64,000 bases of DNA from Bacteroidota bacterium (GCA_030682255.1 JAUXOK010000028.1:549321-613320); one strand, 5' to 3'; positions 46,962-58,103 are shown, counted from the stretch's first letter. Notes: generated by a model not told the origin, from the letters alone. Program-made: numbers and translations.

Positions 46962-48410
46962 TTAATAGGTATTTATTCTAATTCTTTTATTTAATTCTTC
47001 AACGTCATGTCTGAATTTTTTATCTGTATCGATTAAATCATTAACTGTTTGACAAGCGTGAATAACAGTACTATGGTCTCTATTTCCAAAATGAGTACCA
47101 ATATTTTTAAGAGATGCTTTAGTTAAATCTTTAGCAAAATACATAGCAATTTGTCTAGCTTGAACAATTTCTCTTTTTCTAGTCTTGGATTTTACGCTAT
47201 CAACAGAAACATTATAAAAATCACAGACTAATTTTTGGATGTAATCAATACTAATTTCACGAGTAGCATTTTTTACAAAGTTTTTCATCATTTGCTTAGC
47301 TAAATCTAAATCAATCTCTTTTCTGTTTAAAGAGCTTTGAGCCAATAATGAAATAAGTGCACCCTCAATTTCCCTGATATTATTATCGATGTTATGTGCA
47401 ATATATTCGACTACTTCGCGATGAAGTGACAAACCACTTTCGTAGGCTTTATTTTCTAAAATAGCAATCCTTGTTTCATAATCTGGTATTCCTAAGTCAG
47501 CAGACAGACCCCATTTAAATCTAGACAATAATCTTTCATCCACATCTTTGATGTCTTTAGGGGCTTTATCACTTGTTAAAATGATTTGCTTACCGGTTTG
47601 GTGAAGATGATTAAATATCGTAAAAAAGATTTCTTGAGATCTTGTTTTTTGAGACAAATGATGAATATCGTCTAATATTAAGACATCTATACTTTGGTAA
47701 AAGTTTACAAAATCATTTTGATTATTTGATTTAACTGATTCGATGAACTGATTAACAAATCTTTCTGTTGATACATAAATTACAGTTTTGTTTTTATTAA
47801 CTTGTTTAATCATGTTACCAATGGCGTGAACTAAGTGAGTTTTACCTAACCCAACACCTCCAAATATCATCAATGGATTATATGCAGTACCCCCTGGATT
47901 ATGAGCAACAGCTAAACCAGCACCACGAGCCAATCTATTACATTCTCCTTCTATAAAATTATCAAAAGTATATTTTGAATTTAGTTGAGAATCAACTGGA
48001 ATTTTTCTTAAACCTGGAATAATAAATGGATTTTTAATATTGCTTGTAACATCTAATGGCAAATTAACATCATTAGTAACAATTTTTTTTCCACTACCTG
48101 TCGGCACATTAATAGTTCTTGGCGCTTTATTCATATTGCTACTTTCAACAACAATGCTATATTCTAATTTTGAACCAACACCTAAAATCTGTTTAAGCGT
48201 TTTTTGAAGTAAAGAAACATAATGTTCTTCCAACCATTCATAAAAAAATTGACTTGGCACTTGAATAGTTAAAACTTTATTTTCTAATTTAACCGGAAGA
48301 ATCGGTTCAAACCAAGTTTTGAAACTTTGTGTTGGTAAGTTGTCTTTAATTATTTTTATGCAATTCGCCCAAACTGTTTCTGCGTTAAATTGTTGTCCAC
48401 TCATGCTCAT
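46962..48410 (-). CDS. dnaA: Chromosomal replication initiator DnaA
   Basis: The 482-residue protein has domain I (VWANCIKIIKDNLPTQSFKTWF), a linker, the AAA+ domain with Walker A GGVGLGKTHLVHAIGN and Walker B LILDDIHHL, and a C-terminal DNA-binding helix-turn-helix with the GNRDHSTVIHACQTV signature. DnaA binds 9-mer boxes at the origin. No cluster of good DnaA boxes was found in the flanking gaps, so the origin may lie elsewhere. Two adjacent ATG codons (48410 and 48404) are possible starts. Confidence 0.98.
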   Translation of the reverse strand: MSMSGQQFNAETVWANCIKIIKDNLPTQSFKTWFEPILPVKLENKVLTIQVPSQFFYEWLEEHYVSLLQKTLKQILGVGSKLEYSIVVESSNMNKAPRTINVPTGSGKKIVTNDVNLPLDVTSNIKNPFIIPGLRKIPVDSQLNSKYTFDNFIEGECNRLARGAGLAVAHNPGGTAYNPLMIFGGVGLGKTHLVHAIGNMIKQVNKNKTVIYVSTERFVNQFIESVKSNNQNDFVNFYQSIDVLILDDIHHLSQKTRSQEIFFTIFNHLHQTGKQIILTSDKAPKDIKDVDERLLSRFKWGLSADLGIPDYETRIAILENKAYESGLSLHREVVEYIAHNIDNNIREIEGALISLLAQSSLNRKEIDLDLAKQMMKNFVKNATREISIDYIQKLVCDFYNVSVDSVKSKTRKREIVQARQIAMYFAKDLTKASLKNIGTHFGNRDHSTVIHACQTVNDLIDTDKKFRHDVEELNKRIRINTY

Positions 48411-48609
48411 TATATTATGCTGATTTTCAATGTTTTATTAATTACTGTATACTTTAGAATTCAATCCTGAAATAAAGTTAAAAAATAGTTACCAAAAAAA
48501 TTTTTTTGGCTTGTTTTTGTTCTTTTTTTATTTAAAATTACGCAATGCTTTAAGTAGAAATACGATTGAAGTCAGTAAACAATAAGATTAACAATCAATT
48601 AACAAAAAA

Positions 48610-50160
48610 TCAACCTTTAAATTCACCAAAAACATTTCTAAGTACATCTGCAATTTCACCAATTGTAGCATACTTTTCCACACAATCAATAATAAAAGGC
48701 ATCAAATTAACATCACCTTTTGCAGCATTTTCTAATTCAATTAAAGATTTTGAAACATCATTTGAATTTCTTTCTAACTTTAATTTAGTAAGTTTGTCAA
48801 TTTGGGTCTCTCGAATACTATCATCAATTTTAAAAACAGCATTAATGGAGGTCTCATTTGATTTGAATTTATTTACGCCAACTATAATTTTTTCACCACT
48901 TTCAATATTATTTTGATAAATATATGCGCTTTTAGCTATCTCATTTTGAATATAGCCTTGTTCAATGGCAGAAACACTTCCACCCATAGCATCAATTGTT
49001 TCAATATATTGATATGCTTTAGCCTCCATTTCATTGGTTAAAGATTCAATATAATAACTACCTGCCAATGGATCAACGGTATTAGTTACACCACTTTCGT
49101 ATCCTATTATCTGTTGGGTTCTTAAAGCAATTCTAGCAGCATTTTCGGTTGGCAAACTTAACGCTTCATCAAATCCGTTGGTATGCAAGCTTTGTGTTCC
49201 GCCCAAAACAGCTGAAAAAGCTTGAAGTGTAACTCTTATTATATTGTTATCAGCTTGTTGAGCTGTAAGCGTAGATCCTCCCGTTTGGGTATGAAATCTT
49301 AACATTTGAGCAAGAGGATCTGTTGCACCAAGAGATTTGGTAATATTTGCCCACATTCTTCTTGCAGCTCGAAACTTAGCAACTTCTTCAAAGATATCAT
49401 TGTGAGCATTAAAAAAAAACGAAAGTCTTTTTGAAAAAACATTAATATCTAACCCTTTTTCCAGTGCGGCTTTAACATATGATTTACCATTTGCCAAAGT
49501 AAATGCTAGCTCTTGAACAGCTGTACTTCCTGCCTCTCTGATATGATAACCAGATATTGAAATAGTATTCCATTTTGGCAACTCTTTGCTACAATATTCA
49601 AAAATATCAGTAATAATTCTCATGCTTGGCTTTGGTGGATAAATATAAGTCCCCCTAGCTGCATACTCTTTCAAAATATCGTTTTGGATAGTTCCTGAAA
49701 TTTTAGTTAAGTCGGCATTTTGTTTTTTAGCTAATGCAATATACATAGCTAATAAGATTGATGCAGTTGAATTAATTGTCATACTTGTGGTTATATCCTG
49801 AAGTAATATACCATCAAATAACTCTTCAATATCTTTAAGAGAATCTATTGCAACTCCTACCTTTCCAACCTCGCCTTCTGAAAATTCATGATCACTATCA
49901 TAACCTATCTGTGTTGGCAAATCAAAAGCCACAGATAATCCTGTTGTTCCTTGACTTAATAAATAATGATATCTTTTGTTTGATTCTGCGGCTGTGGAAA
50001 AACCTGCATATTGTCTCATCGTCCAGAGTCGTCCTCTGTACATATCTTTTTTTACACCTCTTGTGTATGGGAATTCACCAGGAAAATCATTGTTTTCATG
50101 ATTGTAACACTCTTTAATTTCAATACCACTATCGTTAAAGATTTTTTTTTCTTCAGTCAT
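48610..50160 (-). CDS. B12-dependent acyl-CoA mutase large subunit (methylmalonyl-CoA mutase type) without cobalamin domain
   Basis: The 516-residue protein is the substrate-binding TIM-barrel part. It has [47 protein letters not shown] and the C-terminal [18 protein letters not shown]. It has the tyrosine-containing MY-GR-WT-RQYAGF segment of methylmalonyl-CoA mutases rather than the phenylalanine of isobutyryl-CoA mutases. It lacks the cobalamin-binding DxHxxG domain, so it needs a separate small subunit that is not in this window. Its ATG overlaps the stop of the upstream membrane protein gene by one base. Confidence 0.92.
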   Translation of the reverse strand: MTEEKKIFNDSGIEIKECYNHENNDFPGEFPYTRGVKKDMYRGRLWTMRQYAGFSTAAESNKRYHYLLSQGTTGLSVAFDLPTQIGYDSDHEFSEGEVGKVGVAIDSLKDIEELFDGILLQDITTSMTINSTASILLAMYIALAKKQNADLTKISGTIQNDILKEYAARGTYIYPPKPSMRIITDIFEYCSKELPKWNTISISGYHIREAGSTAVQELAFTLANGKSYVKAALEKGLDINVFSKRLSFFFNAHNDIFEEVAKFRAARRMWANITKSLGATDPLAQMLRFHTQTGGSTLTAQQADNNIIRVTLQAFSAVLGGTQSLHTNGFDEALSLPTENAARIALRTQQIIGYESGVTNTVDPLAGSYYIESLTNEMEAKAYQYIETIDAMGGSVSAIEQGYIQNEIAKSAYIYQNNIESGEKIIVGVNKFKSNETSINAVFKIDDSIRETQIDKLTKLKLERNSNDVSKSLIELENAAKGDVNLMPFIIDCVEKYATIGEIADVLRNVFGEFKG

Positions 50161-50693
50161 TAAAAATATAAATTAATTTCCGCTTTTAAAAAATCAATTG
50201 CTTTTTGAGTAGGAATTGAATTATCTTGTATCATTCTATCAATTATTGCTTTTGACAATTCAATACCTGATGCATCTTGAGGCATTCTTTCAGAAGTTAC
50301 GTGAATTAATTGAATAACTTCTTCTTTCACTACTTTAATAATATTCCATGCTTGATTACTGATATAAATCTGTTGCGATAAATTATGACTATATTCTTGG
50401 TATACACTTGCTTCCATCAGATGCCTTAATCCCTTTGCCGAATTTGTACCATCGTTGTAATTGTTAATTAAACTTTGTGGACTAATTCTTTCAAGAAAAA
50501 GTATCATTCTTTCATAAGCCTGTAACTTCAAGGGAGTTAACATACTAGCATTTTTCTTCCTTATTTCTAGCTCTAATCTATTGGCATGATCCTCCATTAC
50601 TTTATTGATTATTACATAAGTAATTGCTAAAACCACCAATGCTGGTATAATAAACTTGACGATTTCTAATACGGCTGATAATACTGGATCCAT
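50160..50693 (-). CDS. Unknown membrane-anchored protein, partner of the mutase gene
   Basis: The 177-residue protein has one N-terminal helix ([25 protein letters not shown]) followed by a charged coiled-coil-like stretch ([19 protein letters not shown]) and a soluble helical domain with [20 protein letters not shown] recognise the general look of a Bacteroidota family but no function. The one-base overlap with the mutase gene suggests co-translation. Confidence 0.75.
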   Translation of the reverse strand: MDPVLSAVLEIVKFIIPALVVLAITYVIINKVMEDHANRLELEIRKKNASMLTPLKLQAYERMILFLERISPQSLINNYNDGTNSAKGLRHLMEASVYQEYSHNLSQQIYISNQAWNIIKVVKEEVIQLIHVTSERMPQDASGIELSKAIIDRMIQDNSIPTQKAIDFLKAEINLYF

Positions 50694-50785
50694 TTTGAAG
50701 TGAATGCAAAAATAATTAAAGTTTGAATAGGATTCTTATTTTTTTGACTTTTTTTATATCACTTTCATAGAATTATAGAATCAAA

Positions 50786-50818
50786 TTGAATTTTCGTTTA
50801 AAATTACCATTAGTTTTG
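50786..50818 (+). promoter_or_regulatory. Promoter of the ABC permease gene
   Basis: TTG at 50786-50788, a 22-nt spacer and TAGTTTTG at 50811-50818 match the consensus. The predicted start is near 50825, so the TTG start codon at 50828 would lie at or within a few bases of the RNA 5' end. Confidence 0.7.
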
Positions 50819-50827
50819 TAATTCATT

Positions 50828-52063
50828 TTGAACCTTTCACAGAACTTAAAAATTGCTCTAACATCCATACAATCTAATTATCTTAGAACCATAATTACAT
50901 GTTTAATTATAGCTATTGGAATTGCGGCTCTTGTTGGAATGTTGACAGCCGTTGATGGTATAGAAAAAAGCTTATCAGGCACTTTCCAAAAAATGGGAAG
51001 CAATACATTTACAATTAGGAATAAAGAGGGAAATATACAATTTGGAGGCAGAAAACAACAAACTATTGATTATAAAGCTATCTCTATATTTGAAACATTA
51101 ATATTTAAAAAAGATTTTGCTCTTAATGCTACCATTTCATCAAGTGCCATAATAAGCATGTCGGCAACAGTGAAATCGTCTAACAAAAAAACAAATCCAA
51201 ACATAAGAATTATTGCCATTGATGAATCATACTTACCTATAGGAGGTTTTGAGTTAAAATTTGGAAGAAACTTAAGTTATAATGAATGTATTAACAATTC
51301 AACCAATGTTTTAGTCGGTAAAGAAATAGCCACTCTATTATTTAATAAAGAAAATATCATTGGAGAGCAAATTCAAATCAGCAATCAAATATACCATGTT
51401 GTTGGCGTATTAAAAAGCAAGGGAAATTCAATGGGAATGTCTAGTGATGACAGAACTGTTATGATTTCGATGGGCAACGCGCTAAATAAATATATCACTG
51501 AAGATAACTCTTTAGCTATTTCTATAGCTATGGAAGATATTAAACAACTCGAAATCGGGGTATCAGAAGCAGAAGGAACATTCAGAAAAATTAGAAAATT
51601 AAAAGCCGGGCAACCTAATAATTTTAGCATTACAAAAAGCGATAGTATTAGCGACAAACTCAAGGAAAATTTAATTTCACTTAAAATTGCTGCTATTTTC
51701 ATTGCAATATTTACATTAATAGGAGCTTCTATTGGACTGATGAATATCATGTTAGTAAGTGTAACAGAAAGAACAAGAGAAATTGGGGTTAGAAAAGCTT
51801 TAGGTGCTACACCAAAAATTATTAAAACTCAATTTTTGACCGAAGCTGCATTAATCTGTCAAATTGGAGGACTTGGAGGTATTATTCTGGGAATAATACT
51901 TGGAAATTCAGTATCACTTTACATGAATTCAGGTTTTATTATTCCATGGAATTGGATGATTCTTTCAAGTATTATTTGTTTAATTGTCGGGGTTTTATCG
52001 GGTTATTACCCTGCTTCGAAAGCATCTAAACTTGACCCTATTGAAGCACTAAGACACGAATAA
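50828..52063 (+). CDS. MacB-type ABC transporter permease (FtsX family)
   Basis: The 411-residue protein has an N-terminal helix ([22 protein letters not shown]), a periplasmic MacB core domain with [12 protein letters not shown], and three C-terminal helices with the FtsX-type motif [19 protein letters not shown]. No ATPase gene is adjacent. The start must be TTG 50828, because an in-frame TAA lies 9 bases upstream and the next Met is inside the first helix. The role is likely export of a lipoprotein, peptide or small molecule. Confidence 0.92.
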   Translation: MNLSQNLKIALTSIQSNYLRTIITCLIIAIGIAALVGMLTAVDGIEKSLSGTFQKMGSNTFTIRNKEGNIQFGGRKQQTIDYKAISIFETLIFKKDFALNATISSSAIISMSATVKSSNKKTNPNIRIIAIDESYLPIGGFELKFGRNLSYNECINNSTNVLVGKEIATLLFNKENIIGEQIQISNQIYHVVGVLKSKGNSMGMSSDDRTVMISMGNALNKYITEDNSLAISIAMEDIKQLEIGVSEAEGTFRKIRKLKAGQPNNFSITKSDSISDKLKENLISLKIAAIFIAIFTLIGASIGLMNIMLVSVTERTREIGVRKALGATPKIIKTQFLTEAALICQIGGLGGIILGIILGNSVSLYMNSGFIIPWNWMILSSIICLIVGVLSGYYPASKASKLDPIEALRHE

Positions 52064-52104
52064 GAATTTCTCGATTTTTTTTTGCAACTTGCAACCTTAA
52101 ATTT

Positions 52105-53439
52105 ATGAGTAGAATTCATATCATAGCTTGTGGAGGAGCTGTTATGCATAATATCGCAATAGCACTTCATTTATTGGGTCATCAGGTTACAGGAAGTGAC
52201 GATGAAATTTTTGAACCAGCCTTATCAAGATTACAAAAACACAATCTATTGCCAAGTCAAATTGGTTGGAACGAAAATAAAATTGATCCAAACATTGACT
52301 TTATTATTTTAGGCATGCATGCTAGGAAAGAAAATCCTGAATTAAGAAAGGCAATTCAACTCAATCTGAAAATTTATAGTTTCCCGGACTATATCTATGA
52401 ACATGCCAAAAACAAAATGAGGATTGTAATTGGGGGAAGTCATGGAAAAACAACATCAACAGCCATGTTGATGCATGTTTTAAAAGATCAAAATATTGAT
52501 TTTGATTATTTAGTTGGTTCACAATTAGACGGTTTTGATACCATGGTTAAATTTAGTGAAGCCCCTATTATGGTAATCGAAGGCGATGAATATTTAACAT
52601 CTGCATTAGATCCTGTACCAAAATTCCATAAATACATGCCCCACATCGCCATGATTACAGGCATTTCTTGGGATCATATAAATGTTTTTCCAACATTTGA
52701 AAACTATATTTTACAATTCAAAATATTTATTGATTTGATTAATAAAGAAGGGAAACTTATTTTTTTCAAAGATGATTCAGAACTTCTTAAACTCACTCAA
52801 AACATTGATGTATTAAATTATTCATATCAAACGCCCATGTACCATATCAGAAATGGCAAAACAATTATTAGTAAAGCTGAAAAATACACTTTAGATATTT
52901 TTGGCGAACATAATTTACAGAACTCAGAAGGAGTAAGACTGATTTGCAAAGAATTGGGAATTAATGAAAAAGAATTTTATGCTTCATTAAGCACTTTTAA
53001 AGGCACATCAAAAAGACTAGAAAAAGTTTATGAAGATAAAGAAACAATTATTTTTAGAGATTTTGCACATTCCCCAAGCAAACTCAAAGCAAGTATTAAT
53101 GCTATAAAAAACCAATTTCCAGAACACTTAATTATTTCAATTTACGAACTCCATACATTTAGCAGCTTGAATAAAAACTTCTTCCCTGAATATCAAGGCA
53201 CCATGGAAAATACTGACGAAGGTTTAATCTATTTTAATCCTGAAGTAATAAAACATAAAAAACTAGAACCAATTGATAATAAAGAAATTAGACAATACTT
53301 TGGCGAAAAAATAGCCATAATTCAAGACTCCAAAAAAATACTTGAAAAAATTTCTGAAATCCGAAGCAACTATATAGGCAAACCATGTGTCTTATTGTTT
53401 ATGAGTTCTGGTAACTTTGATAATACTAAATTGTGGTAA
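52105..53439 (+). CDS. mpl: UDP-N-acetylmuramate:L-alanyl-gamma-D-glutamyl-meso-diaminopimelate ligase
   Basis: The 444-residue Mur-ligase-like protein has the N-terminal IHIIACGGAVMHNIAIAL, the P-loop GGSHGKTTSTAML, GDEYLTSALD, and FRDFAHSPSKLKAS. Mpl joins recycled murein tripeptide to UDP-MurNAc. The length and motif order match Mpl rather than MurC. Its direction is the same as the permease and the PKD giant, although the gap of about 76 bp after mpl includes its own upstream sequence for the next gene. Confidence 0.93.
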   Translation: MSRIHIIACGGAVMHNIAIALHLLGHQVTGSDDEIFEPALSRLQKHNLLPSQIGWNENKIDPNIDFIILGMHARKENPELRKAIQLNLKIYSFPDYIYEHAKNKMRIVIGGSHGKTTSTAMLMHVLKDQNIDFDYLVGSQLDGFDTMVKFSEAPIMVIEGDEYLTSALDPVPKFHKYMPHIAMITGISWDHINVFPTFENYILQFKIFIDLINKEGKLIFFKDDSELLKLTQNIDVLNYSYQTPMYHIRNGKTIISKAEKYTLDIFGEHNLQNSEGVRLICKELGINEKEFYASLSTFKGTSKRLEKVYEDKETIIFRDFAHSPSKLKASINAIKNQFPEHLIISIYELHTFSSLNKNFFPEYQGTMENTDEGLIYFNPEVIKHKKLEPIDNKEIRQYFGEKIAIIQDSKKILEKISEIRSNYIGKPCVLLFMSSGNFDNTKLW

Positions 53440-53515
53440 TAAAAGTTTATTTTAAATTTTTAGTATAAAAGGTTATTTTCGTGGATTAATAAAGATTTTA
53501 GTAAAAAAATAGACA

Positions 53516-56500
53516 ATGAATAAAAAACTACTTATAATTTTAATTTTACTTATTACTAAGCTGAATGTATTTTCTCAAAGCATTAGTATAGACTTTAACC
53601 CAAAAAGCATTTGTCCGGGGGGCAATCTTCAAATTACATTTACAAAGAACAACATATACTTTAACAATGGCAATACGTTTAATATAGAATTATCCAATGA
53701 ATTTGGCAATTTTGGAAGTCCAATATTATTATCAAGTGTCAATGACACAATAATTACATCTGTTTTAGCTGAGTTACCCAAAATATTAACACAAGGTTCG
53801 GGATATAAAATTAGAATTGTATCAAACAACCCCTCAACAACTTTCATATCAACGCCTTCATTGACTGTCCATCCTAGGCCAGTTGCATCATATACCTTCA
53901 CAAATGATAGCCAATGTTACACTTGGAATAATTACCAATTTAACTCAAATTCAACTATTAGCTCAGGCACAATTGATAGTTTCATATGGTATTGGGGGGA
54001 TGGCAGAACAGACTCTTTAACCATCAATACTGCTTCACACAAATTTATTAATTTTTTGTTTTTTTATTACCCCAAATTAACGGTTGTGAGTAATTTAGGT
54101 TGCACAGACTCTTTTTCGAGACAAGTCAACATAAAAGAAAGCACAAGAGTTTTAGCAGAATTTAATGACACCATACAGTGCTTAAAAGGCAATTTTTTTA
54201 CTATTCAAAGCCGTTCAGATATCTATACTGGAAGTATTACATATAAAAGTTGGTTAATAAATGATGGCACATCATTAATTGAGAATATTGACTCTTTTTC
54301 TCATTCCTTTATCAATGATGGCGCTTATCAATTTAGACAAATCAATCATCATTCAAATGGTTGTATTGATACGGGTTATCTATCTTGCTTGGTAAATGAA
54401 CACCCAAATACTATTATAAACACTAATGATACTGACCAATGTTTATTAGGAAATTATTTCACATTCGAGTCATTATCTACAATTGGCAATGGACTACCAT
54501 TATTAAACTATTGGAATATCAATAATACCGAATATAGAGATGAATTAGATTCTATACATAAAACGTTCAATACACATGGCAATAGAACTATTGAACTTAT
54601 AACGATTAGTGATGATGGCATAGATGGATGTGCAGACACATCAATTCAAGCAATTTTAGTAAACCCTATGCCAATTGCAGGAATCAATAACTTAGACGGA
54701 ACTCAATGTTTTAAAAACAATTTATTTAGATTCAAGAGTGCATCAACTATTTCAAACGGCACAATGAGTCATTTTTGGAGATATGGCGATGGAAATACAT
54801 CAAACAACCTAGATTCCACTGCACATACATACAACTCTGATGGAAATTATACAATAAAAATTATTTCAACATCCAATAAAGGGTGTATAGATTCTACAAC
54901 AACAAACATTACAATAAGATCTTCCCCAATAGCAGATTTTAGCATCAATAATGACACCCAATGTTACAAATACCATTCATTAGAAGCCAATTCATTATCT
55001 AGTATAAATACAGGCACTTTTACAAATGAATGGATTATAAGTGACGGCAATGATTATGTAGGGGTTAATAATATTGTTCATGAGTTTTCGACACACGGTA
55101 ACTATACCATTACATTGGCATTAAACTCAAACTTTAATTGTAAAGATTCCATCACTTATCCAATCACTATTTTAGAAATGCCTGTTTCAACTTATAATAT
55201 TGATAATACAGATCAATGTTTTAGAGAAAATATATTTAATTTTGAGAATCTTTCTTTTTTCAATGCTGGAACTATAACAAATACCCAGTGGCTTTTTGGT
55301 GATGGCAATTCAGAACAGAATACAAACATCACAAATCACAGATACAATTCAGAAGATATCTTTAATACAGGGTTAGTCGTAATTGCCGACAATGGATGCA
55401 TAGATACCAGTTTCCAAATAGTCAAAGTATACCCACATCCAGGCACTGATTTTAATATAAACGATGCAGACCAGTGTATTAATAACAATACATTTGTTTT
55501 TTCACCTAATAGTTTTATTACCGAAGGTGGATTTACTAATAGATGGTTTTTTGGCGATGGAACAAGCTCGAATGTTAATTCACCATCTAAAAAATACAAT
55601 AAAGATACTACTTATACTATTATAAATATTACATACAGTGACATTGGATGTACAGACACTGCATATAAAACTGTTACAATTTATCCAAAATCTGAAACAA
55701 ATTTTAGTATAAATAATGACATACAATGTTTAATTGGGAATACTTTTAATTTTAATTCAAATACAACATTAAAATCAGGTACATTTGTTTTAAATTGGAA
55801 TTTTGGAAATGGGAATGTTGCAGGAAATTCTAGTACAGTTTCTCAAACATATGGAGCTGCACAATTTTACAATGTAAGACTAATTAGCACTACAAATAAT
55901 GGCTGTTTAGATACAATCATTCGACCAATAAGAGTATTACCAATGCCAAATGCAGACTTTAACTTTAATTATGATAGACATTGTTTACAAGGAAATAACT
56001 TTGAATTCAATGTTACAAGTACTGTATCAAGTGGTTTAACAATGAACCACAAATGGTACTATGGAAACGGAGATAGTTTGATTAATAGTACTTCTGGATC
56101 CAAAAACTATTTAAGTAGTGGCATTTATACTGTTAGATTAATATCATCAACTAACATAGGAAATTGTAAAGATACAATAGACAAAAATATCCAAGTATTT
56201 CCAATGCCAAACGCAGATTTTGACATAGATAATAATATTCAATGTATACAAAATAATCTTTTTAATTTCACTTCAACATCGACAGTTTCTTCTGGTACTA
56301 TTGATGTAACTAATTGGAAATTTGGAGATAACACAACTTCCACGAGCAACAACCCTAGTAAATCATATAACAGAGTAGATTCTTTCAGAGTATCATTAAT
56401 TGTATTATCTGATAGGGGTTGTTTGGATTCTACTTTTAAAAAGACATACACGAATGCAATGCCAATTGCAAATTTTGATATTACCCCAACCATAACATGT

Positions 56501-57490
56501 TTCAAAAATAATTCAATTAGGTTTACCAACAAATCTACAATAAGTAAAGGTTTAATTAATGAACATATTTTTTATTATGGAGATGGAGATTCTATCATTA
56601 CAAGAGATCCAGCCAATTACAATTACTCCTCAAGTGGTGATTTTAAAATTATATTAAAAACTACAAGTGACAGAGGTTGTCAAGACACAGTAAGTAGAAT
56701 GGTGTATATAAAACCAAATCCAGATTTAAATTTTGAAGTTGACCCAGTTTGTTTGAAGGATTCAAGTGAATTCACTAATCTAAGTTCGATCTCAAGTGGA
56801 CAAATCATTAGTTGGAGATGGTTTTTTGGAAACGGCAGAACTTCAACACTTTTTTCTCCTAAACACAAATACAGAGATATTGGCAATTATGACATTAGAT
56901 TAATTGCAACAACAGACCAAGGTTGTGTAGATACATTATTCATACCAGGTATTGCTATTGTTAATCCAAATCCAAAGTCAAATTTCACTTATGAAAAAAT
57001 TCGTTCATGGGAAAATGAGGTAGATATTCAATATAGAGACTTATCAACTGATGCTATAGCTTGGAATTGGGATTTTTCTTCAATGGGCACATCAAATGAA
57101 CAAAATCCGCTTCTTTTCTATAACGATACTCTTAGACAATTAACTAGTTTAATCGTTACTAATATATTTGGATGTAGAGATACTAGCATTCAAAACTTAT
57201 TTATTATGCCAGATGTAATTTATTATGTTCCAACTGCATTTTCTCCCAATGATGATAACATCAATGAAACTTTTAAACCGGTTGGACTAGCATTTGCTTT
57301 GGAATTTAAGTTTATTGTCTTCAACCGATGGGGTGAAATTCTATTTGAAACAATAAACCCTCAAAATGGATGGGATGGCAAATTCAACAATAAAATAGTT
57401 GAACAAGGTCTTTATTTTTATCGAATTGAATTTATCGGAGCTGATGAACTTCGAAATGAAGAAAAGGGAAATGTTCTTATTGTTTATTAA
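53516..57490 (+). CDS. 13-repeat PKD surface protein with type B (gliding-associated) C-terminal domain
   Basis: The 1324-residue protein has a signal peptide (MNKKLLIILILLITKLNVFS) and thirteen PKD-like repeats of about 80-88 residues from about residue 125. Twelve share an opening of the form ND-x-QC or similar and an end of the form GC-x-DT, each with two cysteines, which suggests one disulfide per repeat. W-FGDG or W-YGDG motifs recur. The last 85 residues (VPTAFSPNDDNINETFKP, then FNRWGEILFE and GLYFYRIEF) are the CHU_C/type B sorting domain. The protein should be secreted by the T9SS and displayed; its ligand is unknown. Confidence 0.9.
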   Translation: MNKKLLIILILLITKLNVFSQSISIDFNPKSICPGGNLQITFTKNNIYFNNGNTFNIELSNEFGNFGSPILLSSVNDTIITSVLAELPKILTQGSGYKIRIVSNNPSTTFISTPSLTVHPRPVASYTFTNDSQCYTWNNYQFNSNSTISSGTIDSFIWYWGDGRTDSLTINTASHKFINFLFFYYPKLTVVSNLGCTDSFSRQVNIKESTRVLAEFNDTIQCLKGNFFTIQSRSDIYTGSITYKSWLINDGTSLIENIDSFSHSFINDGAYQFRQINHHSNGCIDTGYLSCLVNEHPNTIINTNDTDQCLLGNYFTFESLSTIGNGLPLLNYWNINNTEYRDELDSIHKTFNTHGNRTIELITISDDGIDGCADTSIQAILVNPMPIAGINNLDGTQCFKNNLFRFKSASTISNGTMSHFWRYGDGNTSNNLDSTAHTYNSDGNYTIKIISTSNKGCIDSTTTNITIRSSPIADFSINNDTQCYKYHSLEANSLSSINTGTFTNEWIISDGNDYVGVNNIVHEFSTHGNYTITLALNSNFNCKDSITYPITILEMPVSTYNIDNTDQCFRENIFNFENLSFFNAGTITNTQWLFGDGNSEQNTNITNHRYNSEDIFNTGLVVIADNGCIDTSFQIVKVYPHPGTDFNINDADQCINNNTFVFSPNSFITEGGFTNRWFFGDGTSSNVNSPSKKYNKDTTYTIINITYSDIGCTDTAYKTVTIYPKSETNFSINNDIQCLIGNTFNFNSNTTLKSGTFVLNWNFGNGNVAGNSSTVSQTYGAAQFYNVRLISTTNNGCLDTIIRPIRVLPMPNADFNFNYDRHCLQGNNFEFNVTSTVSSGLTMNHKWYYGNGDSLINSTSGSKNYLSSGIYTVRLISSTNIGNCKDTIDKNIQVFPMPNADFDIDNNIQCIQNNLFNFTSTSTVSSGTIDVTNWKFGDNTTSTSNNPSKSYNRVDSFRVSLIVLSDRGCLDSTFKKTYTNAMPIANFDITPTITCFKNNSIRFTNKSTISKGLINEHIFYYGDGDSIITRDPANYNYSSSGDFKIILKTTSDRGCQDTVSRMVYIKPNPDLNFEVDPVCLKDSSEFTNLSSISSGQIISWRWFFGNGRTSTLFSPKHKYRDIGNYDIRLIATTDQGCVDTLFIPGIAIVNPNPKSNFTYEKIRSWENEVDIQYRDLSTDAIAWNWDFSSMGTSNEQNPLLFYNDTLRQLTSLIVTNIFGCRDTSIQNLFIMPDVIYYVPTAFSPNDDNINETFKPVGLAFALEFKFIVFNRWGEILFETINPQNGWDGKFNNKIVEQGLYFYRIEFIGADELRNEEKGNVLIVY

Positions 57491-58090
57491 TTGAGATTAT
57501 TTTTATTATTTATATTTTTATCATTAGAAATTAAAGCATACTCACAAGAAAATGAGTTTAAAATCATCCGTCAAAATCTAAAAAATTGGATGTTGGGTAA
57601 GTCCGATAGTATTTACTTTTTCAAACAAAACCAATTTCCCATAATTACAAACTCATTAAAAGATGCTTATCAAGTAAAAAGAGCTCGAGAATTTTGGTAC
57701 AATAAAAATTTAAATTCATTTCAAACTGGAAATCAAAATTGGCAAAATGTTACTGATTTCAGTGGACGCTTCCAAACTTTCAAGGGTGTATTAAGAGCTA
57801 AATTTGACATTTATGAACAAATATTAGGTGGATTTACAATACATATTCAAACAATTAATAAAGATTCTATAAAATTCATTGTTTATGACATCAAATCAAA
57901 ATGGTCTTTATTTTATCATTTACCGTTTATTGAGAATACAACTTTTAATAATAAAAAGACTAAGCAAAAACCAATGACAAACATGATTTGGTGGATTGAA
58001 TGGACAGAATCGATTAAAACATCATTATTTTATCAAAGGCAATTCAACGAAATATTTATTAAGAAAAAATATTCTGGGCATAATTTTTGA
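57491..58090 (+). CDS. Secreted protein of unknown function
   Basis: The start is TTG 57491, directly after the in-frame TAA of the PKD gene, giving a signal peptide MRLFLLFIFLSLEIKAYS before QENEF. The mature protein of about 180 residues is basic and rich in aromatics (NWMLGKSDSIYFFKQNQF, NMIWWIEWTESIKTSLFYQ). I do not recognise a family. The lack of any spacing suggests translational coupling with the giant upstream, so it may assist that cargo. The next gene follows in 13 bp. Confidence 0.7.
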   Translation: MRLFLLFIFLSLEIKAYSQENEFKIIRQNLKNWMLGKSDSIYFFKQNQFPIITNSLKDAYQVKRAREFWYNKNLNSFQTGNQNWQNVTDFSGRFQTFKGVLRAKFDIYEQILGGFTIHIQTINKDSIKFIVYDIKSKWSLFYHLPFIENTTFNNKKTKQKPMTNMIWWIEWTESIKTSLFYQRQFNEIFIKKKYSGHNF

Positions 58091-58103
58091 ATATCAATAA
58101 CCT

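Noticed and set aside
48411..48609. Possible origin upstream of dnaA
   Set aside because: AT-rich, but only one imperfect DnaA-box-like sequence (TTGTCCACT, in the dnaA start region) was found.
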